Notes: a model not told the origin generated them from the sequence alone. A DNA stretch of 27,848 nt from Bacteriovorax stolpii (GCA_945862475.1 CAMAYW010000003.1:1-27848), one strand, 5' to 3'; shown: positions 8,679-16,682, counted from the stretch's first letter. Numbers and translations are program-made.

Positions 8679-9520
8679 TTTGATTCTCTCATGAATATTT
8701 TTTTAAAAACGAAATCCATGACCGAAAAGTAAATGCAGGATGGAGTAAAATTTCTGAAATAATGAGAGAACGTCGCATCTTTTCCGTAAACTTTTCTCAT
8801 GGGTAATTTTCTTTTTAATGACAACTTAAGTATACCATATGACACCTCAGAGGGGTCTTGAGGTTTTCGAGAGGCAATCTTTTGGTGAAGATTTTTATAA
8901 TTTTGAAACTGGGTTTTGAAGGAAGAATCGTCTTGAGTGCTCCAATTTAGACTATTTCCGAAATTGGTACGATACCCACCAGGCTCAATTAAGCATAACT
9001 GCACCCCGTGAGGAGCAAGCTCGCCCCTGAGTGATTCTGTTAAACCCTCTACGGCAAATTTACTAGCACAATATAAACTCGTCAGAGGAAAACCCATAAA
9101 TCCAAAAACCGATGAAAAATTAAATACTTTTCCCCTTGCCTTCATAATTAAAGGGAGAAATGTTTTCGTCACATTGACCGTGCCAAAAAAATTAACTTCC
9201 ATTTGGTATCTTATTTCTACATCTTTCAAATCCTCGAGGGCACCGAAAAGACCATAACCAGCATTATTGATAAGGATATCAATATGACCAAATTGTTTTA
9301 ATATTTCTTCTTGAGCTTCCTTGACTTGACTTAAATTTGTTACATCCATATTTAATTCTAAAAATCGCTCACCGAAGAGGGCCCTCTCCTGAATAAAAAG
9401 ATCCTTTCTTTCTTTTAAATTTCTCCCCGTCGCAATAACTCTGTCGCCATGATTTAAAAAGGCATGGGCCATTAATTTTCCAAATCCAGAGGTTGCACCA
9501 GTAATTAAAACAGTTCTCAT
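8675..9520 (-). CDS. Short-chain dehydrogenase/reductase
   Basis: Classical SDR of 281 residues that oxidises an alcohol or reduces a ketone with NAD(P). The cofactor loop is TGATSGFG (7-14), D59 binds the adenine, NNAG is at 85-88, and the catalytic set is N110, S137, Y150 and K154 (YCASK). The basic residues after the second strand (GRNLKERK) favour NADP(H). The C-terminal tail of about 80 residues is longer and more basic and aromatic than usual, perhaps a membrane-associating or substrate lid. It overlaps its neighbours by 4 bases on both sides in the minus-strand operon, so it likely processes a hydroxyl or keto group made by one of the oxygenases. Confidence 0.92.
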   Translation of the reverse strand: MRTVLITGATSGFGKLMAHAFLNHGDRVIATGRNLKERKDLFIQERALFGERFLELNMDVTNLSQVKEAQEEILKQFGHIDILINNAGYGLFGALEDLKDVEIRYQMEVNFFGTVNVTKTFLPLIMKARGKVFNFSSVFGFMGFPLTSLYCASKFAVEGLTESLRGELAPHGVQLCLIEPGGYRTNFGNSLNWSTQDDSSFKTQFQNYKNLHQKIASRKPQDPSEVSYGILKLSLKRKLPMRKVYGKDATFSHYFRNFTPSCIYFSVMDFVFKKIFMRESN

Positions 9521-10245
9521 TTTGTACTCACTTTAAATGTTTTTTTAAGAGCATATTTGAAAGGCATCCAAAATGTCATTTTTGCAATACAGGTTAATTC
9601 TTGGCCATCTGCCCACTTTGGATTTTGTTGCTGAAAAAAAGCAATTCTAGGTTCTGTTAATAAATCTGAGGTAATATCTGAAACATTATGTTTAAGAGCG
9701 CAGGCATGGCCTTCAAACGTAATTAGGCCTGTTTCTGATTCGTAGTTTTCTTTAAACTTTGAGCTATAAAACTCATCCATGAGTCTCTTATATTCTGACG
9801 GTGTCTCCTGATCATAACGAGGATAATAAATAGAAAAATTTTTTGCCATCAAAAGATAAGTCTTGTATCCCTTGGAGATAAGAAACCAATAGACAGGAGT
9901 TCCTGGACTTTTCACTTTTAGTTTCCACAAATATTTCAGGAAAGTGATCCCCAGAACAGGTGACCCCCAATAATCTTTCCTCACCACAGTATCGCCACTA
10001 TACACTCCGATAACTTTTTTACCTAATTTTTTTAGTGGAACTCGAAGTAAAGTTGAGAACCCTTGGAGTTCATTATTTTTTTTGTCTCGAAGAAGAATGA
10101 CATGATCTTTTTCAAACAGGTCATGCTCAAAAGTTTGAAGAGTATGGTTGTCATAATATTCAGAAAATAAAAGATACATCCTCTCAACGTCTGAGCGCTT
10201 GATTTTTTTGACTCTCAAAGTCTCAGAAACTAATTCTTTTTTCAC
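9517..10245 (-). CDS. GNAT-like acyltransferase, putative
   Basis: A 242-residue protein that appears to have an acyl-CoA N-acyltransferase (GNAT) fold: an N-terminal half with ERMYLLFSEYY...FEKDHVILL, then QGFSTLLRVP and VIGVYSGDTVVRKDYWGSPVLG (about 80-100), which fits the beta4-alpha3 acyl-CoA-binding region of GNATs although the canonical RxxGxG/A is not exact. The C-terminal 100 residues are unlike standard GNATs and match nothing I know. It could N-acylate an amine produced in the pathway. It is held between the third Rieske gene and the SDR by 4-base overlaps at both ends. The family call is by pattern only and needs a structure-based comparison. Confidence 0.55.
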   Translation of the reverse strand: MKKELVSETLRVKKIKRSDVERMYLLFSEYYDNHTLQTFEHDLFEKDHVILLRDKKNNELQGFSTLLRVPLKKLGKKVIGVYSGDTVVRKDYWGSPVLGITFLKYLWKLKVKSPGTPVYWFLISKGYKTYLLMAKNFSIYYPRYDQETPSEYKRLMDEFYSSKFKENYESETGLITFEGHACALKHNVSDITSDLLTEPRIAFFQQQNPKWADGQELTCIAKMTFWMPFKYALKKTFKVSTK

Positions 10246-11291
10246 GGTAGTTTCCAGGATGAAGTCTTTAACTTATTCACATACTGAATATACTGGGCGA
10301 CCGGGCGATCGATTTGGAGAAGATTTCCAGGATAGAATCGCATATTTTCATAAACAGCTCCATCTTCACCCTGAAGAGCAAAAAAAGCTTTTTTCGTCAT
10401 CCAAATAAGAATCCCGGAAATCATCCATCCTAAGAGACCTTTCCGTTTTTTTGTTACATAAATTGGCTGAACCATGAGACGACCCTTCTCTAAAGGTCTG
10501 TAGGCAAAGATCATGTGAAGGGTGGGCCATTTGAACTTAAAAAAATAAACGTCTCTCATTAACGTTAGAAACCCGTTGTTGCCATGATCATATCTCATGG
10601 AGTAAGAATATTCTGGGCCTAAAAAAAATCGTGCAAGCTTTTCTCGCCAAACGCCTTTTCCAATTTTCCCTTTGAGAGAAATATCGATCATATTTCCATT
10701 TTGAACTTCAGAAATATCTATTTTCATTTCAATATCTAATTGATGAACCGTTTTCAGATGTTGAGGATCAATTCCATTGATCATTGTTACGTGATGGTGA
10801 CAAGTCCTCTCGTAAACCTTACCAAATGAAACTTTCTTCTCAACAGAGTGATGGAGTTCAGGAAAATCGACTAACGTATGAGAAGGTTTATCAGATGGAT
10901 ATATCCAAATCGCTCCATAACGTTCTTCCACCGAGTATTTTTGGACTTTCGCTTTATCGGGAATTTCCTTCTGGCAAGGAATATCAACACAAACTCCCTC
11001 TTCATTAAATTGCCAATGATGAAAAAAACAACGAATGTTATTTTCAACAACTTTCCCTTTTCCAAGATGAGTTCCCATGTGGGGACAGTAAGCATCAAGC
11101 GCTCTTACCTTTCCATCAGCTCCTCGATAGAAGACGAGTTCTTGGCCACAGATTTGAATCGGTTTAACTTCATTCTTTGGAAGATCTTTTGAAGGAAAAG
11201 CAAAATACCAACCATTGGCAATTTCATTCCAGTTATTAAATACAGGAAACTCCTGAGTCGGTTGAGTTGTTTGATTTTTTTTTGAGTGCAT
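10242..11291 (-). CDS. Rieske non-heme iron oxygenase, paralogue of first copy
   Basis: A 349-residue Rieske oxygenase heading the minus-strand arm. Rieske ligands are C69-x-H71 (CPHMGTHL) and C88-x2-H91 (CFFHHW); catalytic iron ligands are D175-x2-H178-x4-H183 (GIDPQHLKTVH). It resembles the plus-strand copy at 1487 throughout: the CPHMG-HL box, the I-D-x-QH catalytic motif and VTKKRKGLLG near the C terminus. The two may be products of an old duplication acting on related intermediates. The start is ATG 11289-11291; no convincing Shine-Dalgarno precedes it, and no other in-frame Met lies nearby. No ferredoxin gene is in this arm, so the ferredoxin at 3747 probably serves it. The RRM gene at 11507 is divergent, leaving 215 bases for promoters. 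Confidence 0.9.
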   Translation of the reverse strand: MHSKKNQTTQPTQEFPVFNNWNEIANGWYFAFPSKDLPKNEVKPIQICGQELVFYRGADGKVRALDAYCPHMGTHLGKGKVVENNIRCFFHHWQFNEEGVCVDIPCQKEIPDKAKVQKYSVEERYGAIWIYPSDKPSHTLVDFPELHHSVEKKVSFGKVYERTCHHHVTMINGIDPQHLKTVHQLDIEMKIDISEVQNGNMIDISLKGKIGKGVWREKLARFFLGPEYSYSMRYDHGNNGFLTLMRDVYFFKFKWPTLHMIFAYRPLEKGRLMVQPIYVTKKRKGLLGWMISGILIWMTKKAFFALQGEDGAVYENMRFYPGNLLQIDRPVAQYIQYVNKLKTSSWKLP

Positions 11292-11506
11292 AGGTAAATT
11301 TTAAGAGTGAAAAAGATGGCCGTCGAGGAGGACGAAATTGGTCTTTCAAGACTAAGTTAGTTGGTCTTCTCTTGAATCTTTGCATCATTCGTAGAATTAA
11401 AGTTTAAGGATATTTTAAGTGTCCTTTTTCTCCTTTGTATTGTTTCTTAGCCAGCGTGTATGCGTTTTCAATATTAAATTAACTCGATCTGACTTCAGGA
11501 GGTTTT

Positions 11507-11788
11507 GTGGGAAAAAAAATTTATGTTGGTAATCTGCCCTTTTCTGCCACGAGTGATTCTTTGGCCGCCGTGTTTTCTCGCTTTGGTTCTGTTGCCTCGA
11601 CTAAGATCGTTATTGATCGCGATACGGGCAGATCAAAGGGTTTCGGGTTTATCGAAATGAGTGATGCCGTTGCGGCCGACACGGCGATTGCGCAACTGCA
11701 TGGCTCAGATTTTGGAGGACGATCCCTCACAGTGAATGAAGCAAGAGTTTCAGATAAGCGAGAAATTCGGCCATCCGGGAGAAGATAA
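11507..11788 (+). CDS. RRM RNA-binding protein, short form
   Basis: A 93-residue single RNA-recognition-motif protein, cytosolic, predicted to bind single-stranded RNA. RNP2 is IYVGNL (5-10) and RNP1 is KGFGFIEM (about 44-51), with the aromatic residues used for RNA stacking intact. The start is GTG 11507, preceded by a perfect AGGAGG at 11497-11502. It is a close paralogue of the RRM gene at 12140 but ends in a short basic tail (KREIRPSGRR) instead of a Gly-rich domain. Its codons are less biased than those of the 12140 copy, suggesting lower expression. Small bacterial RRM proteins of this type are often cold- or stress-related, but no target can be named here. Confidence 0.92.
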   Translation: MGKKIYVGNLPFSATSDSLAAVFSRFGSVASTKIVIDRDTGRSKGFGFIEMSDAVAADTAIAQLHGSDFGGRSLTVNEARVSDKREIRPSGRR

Positions 11789-11850
11789 AGATCAACGGGG
11801 AGCGATTTCTCTCTGGAGAATGTCCAAATTCAGTGGAAAAAAACTCCCTG

Positions 11851-11897
11851 TCCCAATCTTTAACAATTATCATCTATCGGTTGGGATTTTTCTTTGT
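11851..11897 (+). terminator. Possible intrinsic terminator after short RRM gene
   Basis: An 8-base stem, TCCCAATC (11851-11858) with GGTTGGGA (11879-11886, one G-T pair), encloses a 20-base loop and is followed by TTTTTCTTT. The loop is long for an efficient terminator, so it may be weak. It lies 62 bases after the RRM stop. Confidence 0.45.
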
Positions 11898-12139
11898 TTG
11901 CTTAAGTCATTGATAAAACTAGGGTGTGCGCCGAGTCTTTTTATTTCGCAGTGTATCCTAAAGTGACGAGGACCTTTTTTAAACCTTAAATTTTTTTAAC
12001 TTATTAAAATTGTGCTATGCTTGGTTTAGGATTTAATGCTATTTAGATCCTGTATTATTGTTTTGTCGCTGGTAAGTGTTCTTCGAGCGAGTTGCTCATG
12101 ATTCTCTGAAAGCGCGTCCCTGGCCTTAAGGAGGTATTT
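11898..12139 (+). promoter_or_regulatory. Leader and promoter region of the RGG-type RRM gene
   Basis: The 351 bases between the two RRM genes (11789-12139) hold no credible gene. After the putative terminator, the stretch around 11985-12050 is very AT-rich and probably contains the promoter; TATGCT (about 12015) and TTAATG are poor-to-fair -10 candidates, but I cannot pick one confidently. From about 12060 to the start codon the sequence is less AT-rich and can form small hairpins (TCGCT...AGCGA; GAGC-GAGTT-GCTC), which would give an mRNA leader of some 80-120 bases. Such leaders are common for cold-responsive or self-regulated RNA-binding proteins. A strong AAGGAGG ribosome site ends the leader. 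Confidence 0.35.
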
Positions 12140-12520
12140 ATGGGTAACAAGATTTATGTTGGTAACCTTCCATTTTCTGCTACAAGCGAAAACTTAAACG
12201 AGCTTTTCTCAAAGTTCGGTCAAGTTGATTCTGCTAAAATCGTAATGGACAGAGACACTGGTCGTTCAAAAGGTTTCGGCTTTGTTGAAATGTCATCTGG
12301 TGACGAAGCTCAAGCAGCTATCGAAAAACTAAACGGTTCAGATATGGGTGGTCGTTCACTCGTAGTTAACGAAGCTCGTCCTATGGAGCCACGTACTGGT
12401 GGTTTCGGCGGCGGCGGTGGACGTGGCGGCGATCGCGGTGGAGACCGTGGTGGACGCGGTGGTTTCGGTGGTGGCCGTGGTGGCGATCGCGGTGGAGACC
12501 GTGGTGGAAACCGTTGGTAA
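12140..12520 (+). CDS. RRM RNA-binding protein with RGG/Gly-rich tail
   Basis: A 126-residue RNA-binding protein: one RRM (about residues 3-80; RNP2 IYVGNL, RNP1 KGFGFVEM) followed by a 40-residue Gly/Arg/Asp tail made of RGGDRGG-type repeats and ending in NRW. The architecture resembles the glycine-rich RNA-binding proteins of cyanobacteria and plants; the tail likely gives weak RNA binding or self-association. Codon use is strongly biased (GGT, AAC, CGT, GAA), and AAGGAGG lies just before ATG 12140, so it is probably highly expressed. A clean terminator follows, so it is a single-gene unit. The RRM is highly similar to that of the gene at 11507, indicating tandem duplication. Confidence 0.95.
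   Translation: MGNKIYVGNLPFSATSENLNELFSKFGQVDSAKIVMDRDTGRSKGFGFVEMSSGDEAQAAIEKLNGSDMGGRSLVVNEARPMEPRTGGFGGGGGRGGDRGGDRGGRGGFGGGRGGDRGGDRGGNRW
12428..12508 (+). repeat. 27-base in-frame direct repeat in the Gly-rich tail
   Basis: Two identical 27-base copies (12428-12454 and 12482-12508), each beginning GGCGATCGCGGTGGAG and ending GGTGGA, lie 54 bases apart, i.e. an 18-codon period. Each encodes GDRGGDRGG. The perfect nucleotide identity suggests recent duplication within the tail and a site where slippage could change tail length. Confidence 0.85.
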
Positions 12521-12544
12521 TCTCTTATTGATTTAACCAAATCG

Positions 12545-12573
12545 AAGGCCGGAGCAATCCGGCCTTTTTTTTT
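12545..12573 (+). terminator. Strong intrinsic terminator after RRM gene
   Basis: A 9-base perfect stem, AAGGCCGGA (12545-12553) with TCCGGCCTT (12558-12566), closes on a GCAA tetraloop and runs into an uninterrupted T tract to 12573. It ends 22 bases before the CorA start codon, isolating the two genes transcriptionally; CorA's promoter would then have to overlap this region or rely on read-through. Confidence 0.92.
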
Positions 12574-12595
12574 ATCAAAATGAAATGGATTCAAG

Positions 12596-13510
12596 ATGGT
12601 AACGGAAGATCTTTTAACCAATAGAAGTTTTAGTTGGTTTGACGTTGAAAAACCACAAGATGAGGATTTCGAGACTCTTTCAATAAAATTTAATCTTCCT
12701 TACCTATTAGTACAAGATACCCTTAGACCAGAGCATTTACCAAAGTATGAGTATACGGATGAGGGTCACTTTCTCATGATGAGAAGCTATGACGAAGAAT
12801 CTGGCTTCGATGCAACAACTGTTCAAGATCTTACTCGAAAAATTGCCTTATTTATTACCACAGATCGACTTGTGACAATTCACAGAGTGAAACTAAGCTG
12901 CCTTGATAAAACATTAGAAAAAGTTAAAAAGAATGAAGTCTCTGCGACTCTTCAAGGTGTCGTCCATCAGATTATTCTTTCCATTATTAGAACCTATGAA
13001 AAACCTGTCATGAATCTTCAAGATATGTTCGATGAATTTGAGGAAGAAATCCTTTCCAAGAACATTGGTAGGCTTCAAACGTCTAAGATTTATCGTTTCA
13101 GAAGACAGTTGTTTGTGATTAAGAGAATTTTAAAACAAACCAATGACTCTCTCTATCGCTCAAAAGAATTTTGGGTAGATTACCCATCACTCCTTCAAGA
13201 TTTAAAAGAAAATATAGATCAGGTTTATTTTCAATTGGATGATATTTCGGATAATTTTGAACATCTCTTTCAACTTCACATTTCACTTAATGATCAAAGA
13301 GCAAATGAAGTGATGAAAATTTTAACAGTCTTCTCAACCATCCTTCTTCCTCTTAATTTCATTGCATCCTTTTATGGAATGAATTTTGAATATCTCCCAG
13401 GCCTCCATTCAACAACTGCTCTTATCTGGGTCATCCTCAGTATGATCTTCATCAGCGTTAGTGCTTTTTGGTTTTTTAGGAAAAGAGGATGGTTTCAGGG
13501 CGGGGAATGA
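12596..13510 (+). CDS. corA: CorA-family divalent cation channel
   Basis: A 304-residue inner-membrane Mg2+ (or Co2+/Ni2+) channel of the CorA family, working as a pentamer. The large N-terminal cytosolic domain (residues 1-235) includes the long helix that forms the funnel. Two C-terminal membrane helices follow (about 240-259 and 274-295), with the signature YGMNF at 260-264 right after the first; the GMN ion-selectivity motif is intact. The C terminus is basic (FFRKRGW), as expected on the cytosolic side. ATG 12596 is the likely start although the ribosome site is poor. It lies right behind the RRM terminator and appears to be a single-gene unit, unconnected to the flanking loci. Confidence 0.93.
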   Translation: MVTEDLLTNRSFSWFDVEKPQDEDFETLSIKFNLPYLLVQDTLRPEHLPKYEYTDEGHFLMMRSYDEESGFDATTVQDLTRKIALFITTDRLVTIHRVKLSCLDKTLEKVKKNEVSATLQGVVHQIILSIIRTYEKPVMNLQDMFDEFEEEILSKNIGRLQTSKIYRFRRQLFVIKRILKQTNDSLYRSKEFWVDYPSLLQDLKENIDQVYFQLDDISDNFEHLFQLHISLNDQRANEVMKILTVFSTILLPLNFIASFYGMNFEYLPGLHSTTALIWVILSMIFISVSAFWFFRKRGWFQGGE

Positions 13511-13525
13511 AACTTATAAAAAAAC

Positions 13526-13558
13526 GGAACAAACTGCATATTTTACTCTTTTTATAAT
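13526..13558 (+). promoter_or_regulatory. Candidate promoter of the lipid-modification operon
   Basis: A perfect TATAAT lies at 13553-13558, about 49 bases before the methyltransferase start, but the region 17 bases upstream (CAAACT) is a poor -35 box. Alternatively, GGAAC at 13526-13530 followed by TCTTTT at 13547 resembles an ECF-sigma-type (RpoE-like) promoter; which is used cannot be decided from sequence. Confidence 0.4.
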
Positions 13559-13606
13559 GCTATTGTGAGTAGAATAAACGGATTTAATTAACATAAAGGA
13601 TTAGAT

Positions 13607-14629
13607 ATGATGGACTCAATTATAAGCTCTGGTTATGTTCCAGACTTTATTTTAAGAAAAGGTATTCGAAAATTACTTAAAGAAAGAATCAAAGAGATTA
13701 CTCCCACTCCACCATCATCGCTGGAAGAAACTAAAAATAAATTTATTCAAATGATGAAAGACTCTCCTCTAGCAGTTCAGACGAGAGATGCTAACGAACA
13801 ACACTATGAAGTACCAACTGATTTTTATCTTTATGCTCTGGGGCCCAATCTAAAATACTCATGTGCCTATTTTGATAATGAGGAAAGTCTTGAGGAAGCT
13901 GAGGTGAAAATGCTTGAGAGAACTGTCTCGATGGCAAAAATTCAACCAGGAGAGAGAGTCCTTGAGCTTGGTTGTGGATGGGGTTCCCTCACTCTCTTTA
14001 TGGCAAAGAAGTTTCCAACCTGCGAGATTACTGCTGTTTCAAACTCTGCCACACAGAAACTTCATATTGATCAAAAAGCAAAGGAAAGAGGCTTAAATAA
14101 CGTTCGGATTATTACCGCTGATATGAATCAATTTGATATCCAAGAAAAATTTGATCGTGTCGTTTCCGTTGAAATGTTCGAGCATATGAGAAACTATGAA
14201 ATTCTTCTTGGGAAAATTTCAGGATGGCTCAAAGATAAAGGAACTCTTTTTGTTCATATTTTCGTTCATCGATCAACTCCATATCTCTTTGAAGTAAAGG
14301 ATGAGAGTGATTGGATGAGTAAATATTTCTTTTCAGGTGGAATGATGCCATCAGATGACATCTTTGTTCACTTTCAGGATAAGTTTAAATTGGTTGAACA
14401 TGTTCGCTATAATGGAACTCATTATGCAAAGACGTCTGAAGAATGGCTCAAGAATACTGACCGAAATAAAAAGAAAATTTTAGAGATCTTCACAAAACAC
14501 TATGGAGCAAAGGAAGCAGGAAAGTGGCTTGAGTATTGGAGAATATTCTTCATGGCATGCGCCGAATTATGGAAATATGATCAGGGTCGTGAGTGGTTCG
14601 TCTCCCACTACCTTTTGGAGAAAAAGTGA
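13607..14629 (+). CDS. Cfa-type SAM-dependent lipid methyltransferase
   Basis: A 340-residue S-adenosylmethionine methyltransferase of the cyclopropane-fatty-acid synthase family. Visible landmarks are QHYEVPTDFY (65-74), YSCAYF (84-89), the SAM loop VLELGCGWGS (118-127) and VSVEMFEH near 195. It is shorter than E. coli Cfa (382 residues). In other bacteria, Cfa-like proteins next to DUF1365, DUF1295 and this type of FAD protein include enzymes that methylate unsaturated acyl chains, for example in furan fatty acid synthesis (UfaM-type), so simple cyclopropanation should not be assumed. Start ATG 13607 (ATG 13610 possible) follows AAAGGA. The stop overlaps the next start as GTGA. Confidence 0.88.
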   Translation: MMDSIISSGYVPDFILRKGIRKLLKERIKEITPTPPSSLEETKNKFIQMMKDSPLAVQTRDANEQHYEVPTDFYLYALGPNLKYSCAYFDNEESLEEAEVKMLERTVSMAKIQPGERVLELGCGWGSLTLFMAKKFPTCEITAVSNSATQKLHIDQKAKERGLNNVRIITADMNQFDIQEKFDRVVSVEMFEHMRNYEILLGKISGWLKDKGTLFVHIFVHRSTPYLFEVKDESDWMSKYFFSGGMMPSDDIFVHFQDKFKLVEHVRYNGTHYAKTSEEWLKNTDRNKKKILEIFTKHYGAKEAGKWLEYWRIFFMACAELWKYDQGREWFVSHYLLEKK

Positions 14630-15885
14630 AAAAGAAAGTAGCTATAATCGGTACAGGCATGGCTGGAATGAGTGCTGCTTATTTTCTTAAGGATCACTTT
14701 GACCTAACCATTTTTGAAAAGAATGATTATATTGGTGGCCACACCAATACCGTTTACATACAAGAAGGGCAGGAAGAAAAACCTATAGATTCCGGCTTTA
14801 TTGTTTTTAATGAAGTGACTTACCCTTTAATGTTAAAACTTTTCAAAGAGCTAGACGTGCCCTATTACGATAGTGACATGTCTTTCAGCGTTTTTGAGAC
14901 GAAGTCAGGTTTGGAATATAATGGAAGTAGTTTTTGGAATGGTCTTTTTGCGCAAAAAAGAAATCTTCTGAGTCCTACTTACTGGAAAATGCTCCTTGAT
15001 ATCCAGAGGCTTTGTAAAGTTGCTTCTAAAATCATATCCGATGAGAAGTATGAAACAATGACCGTTAGAGACTTCGTTCATAAGGAAGGATATGGTCAGG
15101 AGTTTCTTGATCATTTCGTCGTTCCCATGAGCTCTGCCGTTTGGTCTACGCCACAAGATAAGATGCTCGACTTTCCTATTAAGATGCTGGTTCGTTTTTT
15201 TCTGAATCACGGGTTTCTTGGACTCGATACACAACACCAGTGGAAGACAGTTGAAAAAGGATCTCAGACTTACAAGCTAAAAATCATCGAGCGCTTTAAA
15301 GATAAAATTCAAATTAATAACGGTATCACATCCGTGGAAGTTAAAGATTCTTCTGTTGAAGTCATCTCTCGTGATGGAAATATTCATCATTTTGATCATG
15401 TTATTTTCTCATGCCACGCTGATGAAACTCTTCAGCTGATTAAAAATCCTTCCCCTCGTCAAAAAGAACTCCTTTCTCCCTTTAAATATCAAGAGAACAT
15501 AGCGATCCTCCATACGGATGAGAGTGTAATGCCGAGATTAAAAAAGAATTGGTCATCTTGGAATTTCGTCTATCGAAATAAGGACGCCTTCACAGTCTAT
15601 TTTATGAATCGCCTACAGAAAATTTCAGATAAGGTGAACTATTTCATCAACATTAACGGTGAAGAGTTTGTTGATAAAAAGAAAATCATCAAAAGAATTG
15701 TTTATCATCACCCAGTCTTTGACTCTCAAACTTACAAAGCTCAGGAATCACTCCCAGAGCTTAATAAAAACGGCCCTAAACTTTATTTTTGTGGAGCTTA
15801 TTTTAGATATGGTTTCCATGAGGATGCTTTATTCTCAAGTGTAAGTCTATGTGAAGAAATTTTAGGAAAAAAAGTTCTTCCATGA
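14626..15885 (+). CDS. FAD-dependent oxidoreductase, amine-oxidase fold
   Basis: A 419-residue flavoprotein with an N-terminal dinucleotide-binding motif (VAIIGTGMAGMSAAYFL; GxGxxG at 9-14), then EKNDYIGGHTNT, the second FAD contact typical of the amine oxidase/phytoene-desaturase superfamily. The C terminus has the FAD motif YFCGAYFRYGFHEDALFSS. In this gene neighbourhood the family is called 'NAD/FAD-binding protein' and probably acts on modified fatty acyl chains; the exact reaction is not established here. The start is GTG 14626, which gives a GTGA overlap with the methyltransferase and has GGAG upstream at the right distance; a longer frame from 14593 exists but adds a non-conserved leader. 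It overlaps DUF1365 by ATGA. Confidence 0.88.
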   Translation: MKKKVAIIGTGMAGMSAAYFLKDHFDLTIFEKNDYIGGHTNTVYIQEGQEEKPIDSGFIVFNEVTYPLMLKLFKELDVPYYDSDMSFSVFETKSGLEYNGSSFWNGLFAQKRNLLSPTYWKMLLDIQRLCKVASKIISDEKYETMTVRDFVHKEGYGQEFLDHFVVPMSSAVWSTPQDKMLDFPIKMLVRFFLNHGFLGLDTQHQWKTVEKGSQTYKLKIIERFKDKIQINNGITSVEVKDSSVEVISRDGNIHHFDHVIFSCHADETLQLIKNPSPRQKELLSPFKYQENIAILHTDESVMPRLKKNWSSWNFVYRNKDAFTVYFMNRLQKISDKVNYFININGEEFVDKKKIIKRIVYHHPVFDSQTYKAQESLPELNKNGPKLYFCGAYFRYGFHEDALFSSVSLCEEILGKKVLP

Positions 15886-16682
15886 AGAGTGAGTTTTATC
15901 TTTCGTTTGTAAGACATAAACGGTTTTTTCCCAGGAAATATGAGTTTGATTATAAATTTTTCTGGACCAAATTTAACATTGATGAACTGGATGCTCTTCA
16001 TAATGATCATTTTTTCTTTTCTAGAAACAGCTTTAACCTGATCTCTTTCTATGATCGAGATCATTTTAATCTTGGCTTCCCTGACACTCGTCAGAATGTA
16101 GAAGCCTATTTTAAAGAGAATGGTATATTTGAAGAAATTATCAATATCGAACTTCTTACGAACCCAAGAATTCTCGGGTACACATTTAATCCAGTCTCTT
16201 TTTATTTTATTCAAACAACAGATCATCCATACGTCGTGATTGCTATCGGTAATACCTTTCATGAGCAAAAGCCATATCTTGTGCGACCAGAATGCATGAA
16301 ATCGGGTGAATGGGTCTTTCATTCCGTCAAAGAATTCTACATCTCTCCTTTTATTTCAGCTAAGAATGCACTGACCTTTAAGATCAAAAGAAAGGATCGA
16401 ACTCTTGTTATTCATATCGATGATCATGATCCCCATGGAGAGCTTGAATTAACAGCAAGTTTTTCTGGAAAAAGTTTAGAATGGAATTCGAAGAATCTTT
16501 TGAAGTTATTTTTTACTTATCCATTTATCACTTTTAGAATCATCTTCTCTATTCATTATCATGCCCTGAAACTTTTCCTTTTAAGAATTCCTTACTATAA
16601 AAAATCCGATGAAAAAGAATTACAAACAAATCTTTTTTCAAAAGAAAAAGGCATCTTCTCCAAAAAATCTAAGGTCTTGTAA
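15882..16682 (+). CDS. DUF1365 family protein
   Basis: A 266-residue DUF1365 protein. Family marks are VRHKRFFPRKYEFDY at the N terminus, NPRILGYTFNPVSFYF (about 94-109), NTFHEQKPYLV and KEFYISPFI. The function is unknown, but genes of this family travel with Cfa-type methyltransferases and the FAD protein seen upstream, which points to lipid modification. A hydrophobic stretch near residues 206-235 may associate with the membrane. The start overlaps the FAD gene as ATGA and the last 14 bases overlap the convergent DUF1295 gene. Confidence 0.9.
   Translation: MKSEFYLSFVRHKRFFPRKYEFDYKFFWTKFNIDELDALHNDHFFFSRNSFNLISFYDRDHFNLGFPDTRQNVEAYFKENGIFEEIINIELLTNPRILGYTFNPVSFYFIQTTDHPYVVIAIGNTFHEQKPYLVRPECMKSGEWVFHSVKEFYISPFISAKNALTFKIKRKDRTLVIHIDDHDPHGELELTASFSGKSLEWNSKNLLKLFFTYPFITFRIIFSIHYHALKLFLLRIPYYKKSDEKELQTNLFSKEKGIFSKKSKVL

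Noticed and set aside
11236..11388. A 50-codon basic ORF on the minus strand (begins MMQRFKRRPTN)
   Set aside because: It has no ribosome site and runs out of frame into the start of the Rieske gene at 11291; coding is unlikely, though a leader-peptide role is not excluded.
11401..11430. AAGGA...TCCTT followed by T's as a terminator
   Set aside because: The stem is only five bases with an 11-base loop, and it lies between divergent genes where no transcript would be expected to end.
11736..11966. A 76-codon frame after the short RRM gene
   Set aside because: It overlaps the end of the RRM gene out of frame, lacks a ribosome site and runs through a probable terminator.
12310..12621. A proline/arginine-rich minus-strand frame
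   Set aside because: It is the antisense reading of the Gly-rich repeat and spans the terminator; an artefact of repeat composition.
15798..16322. A 174-codon minus-strand frame opposite the FAD and DUF1365 genes
   Set aside because: It lies wholly antisense to two genes with strong family motifs and shows no motif of its own.
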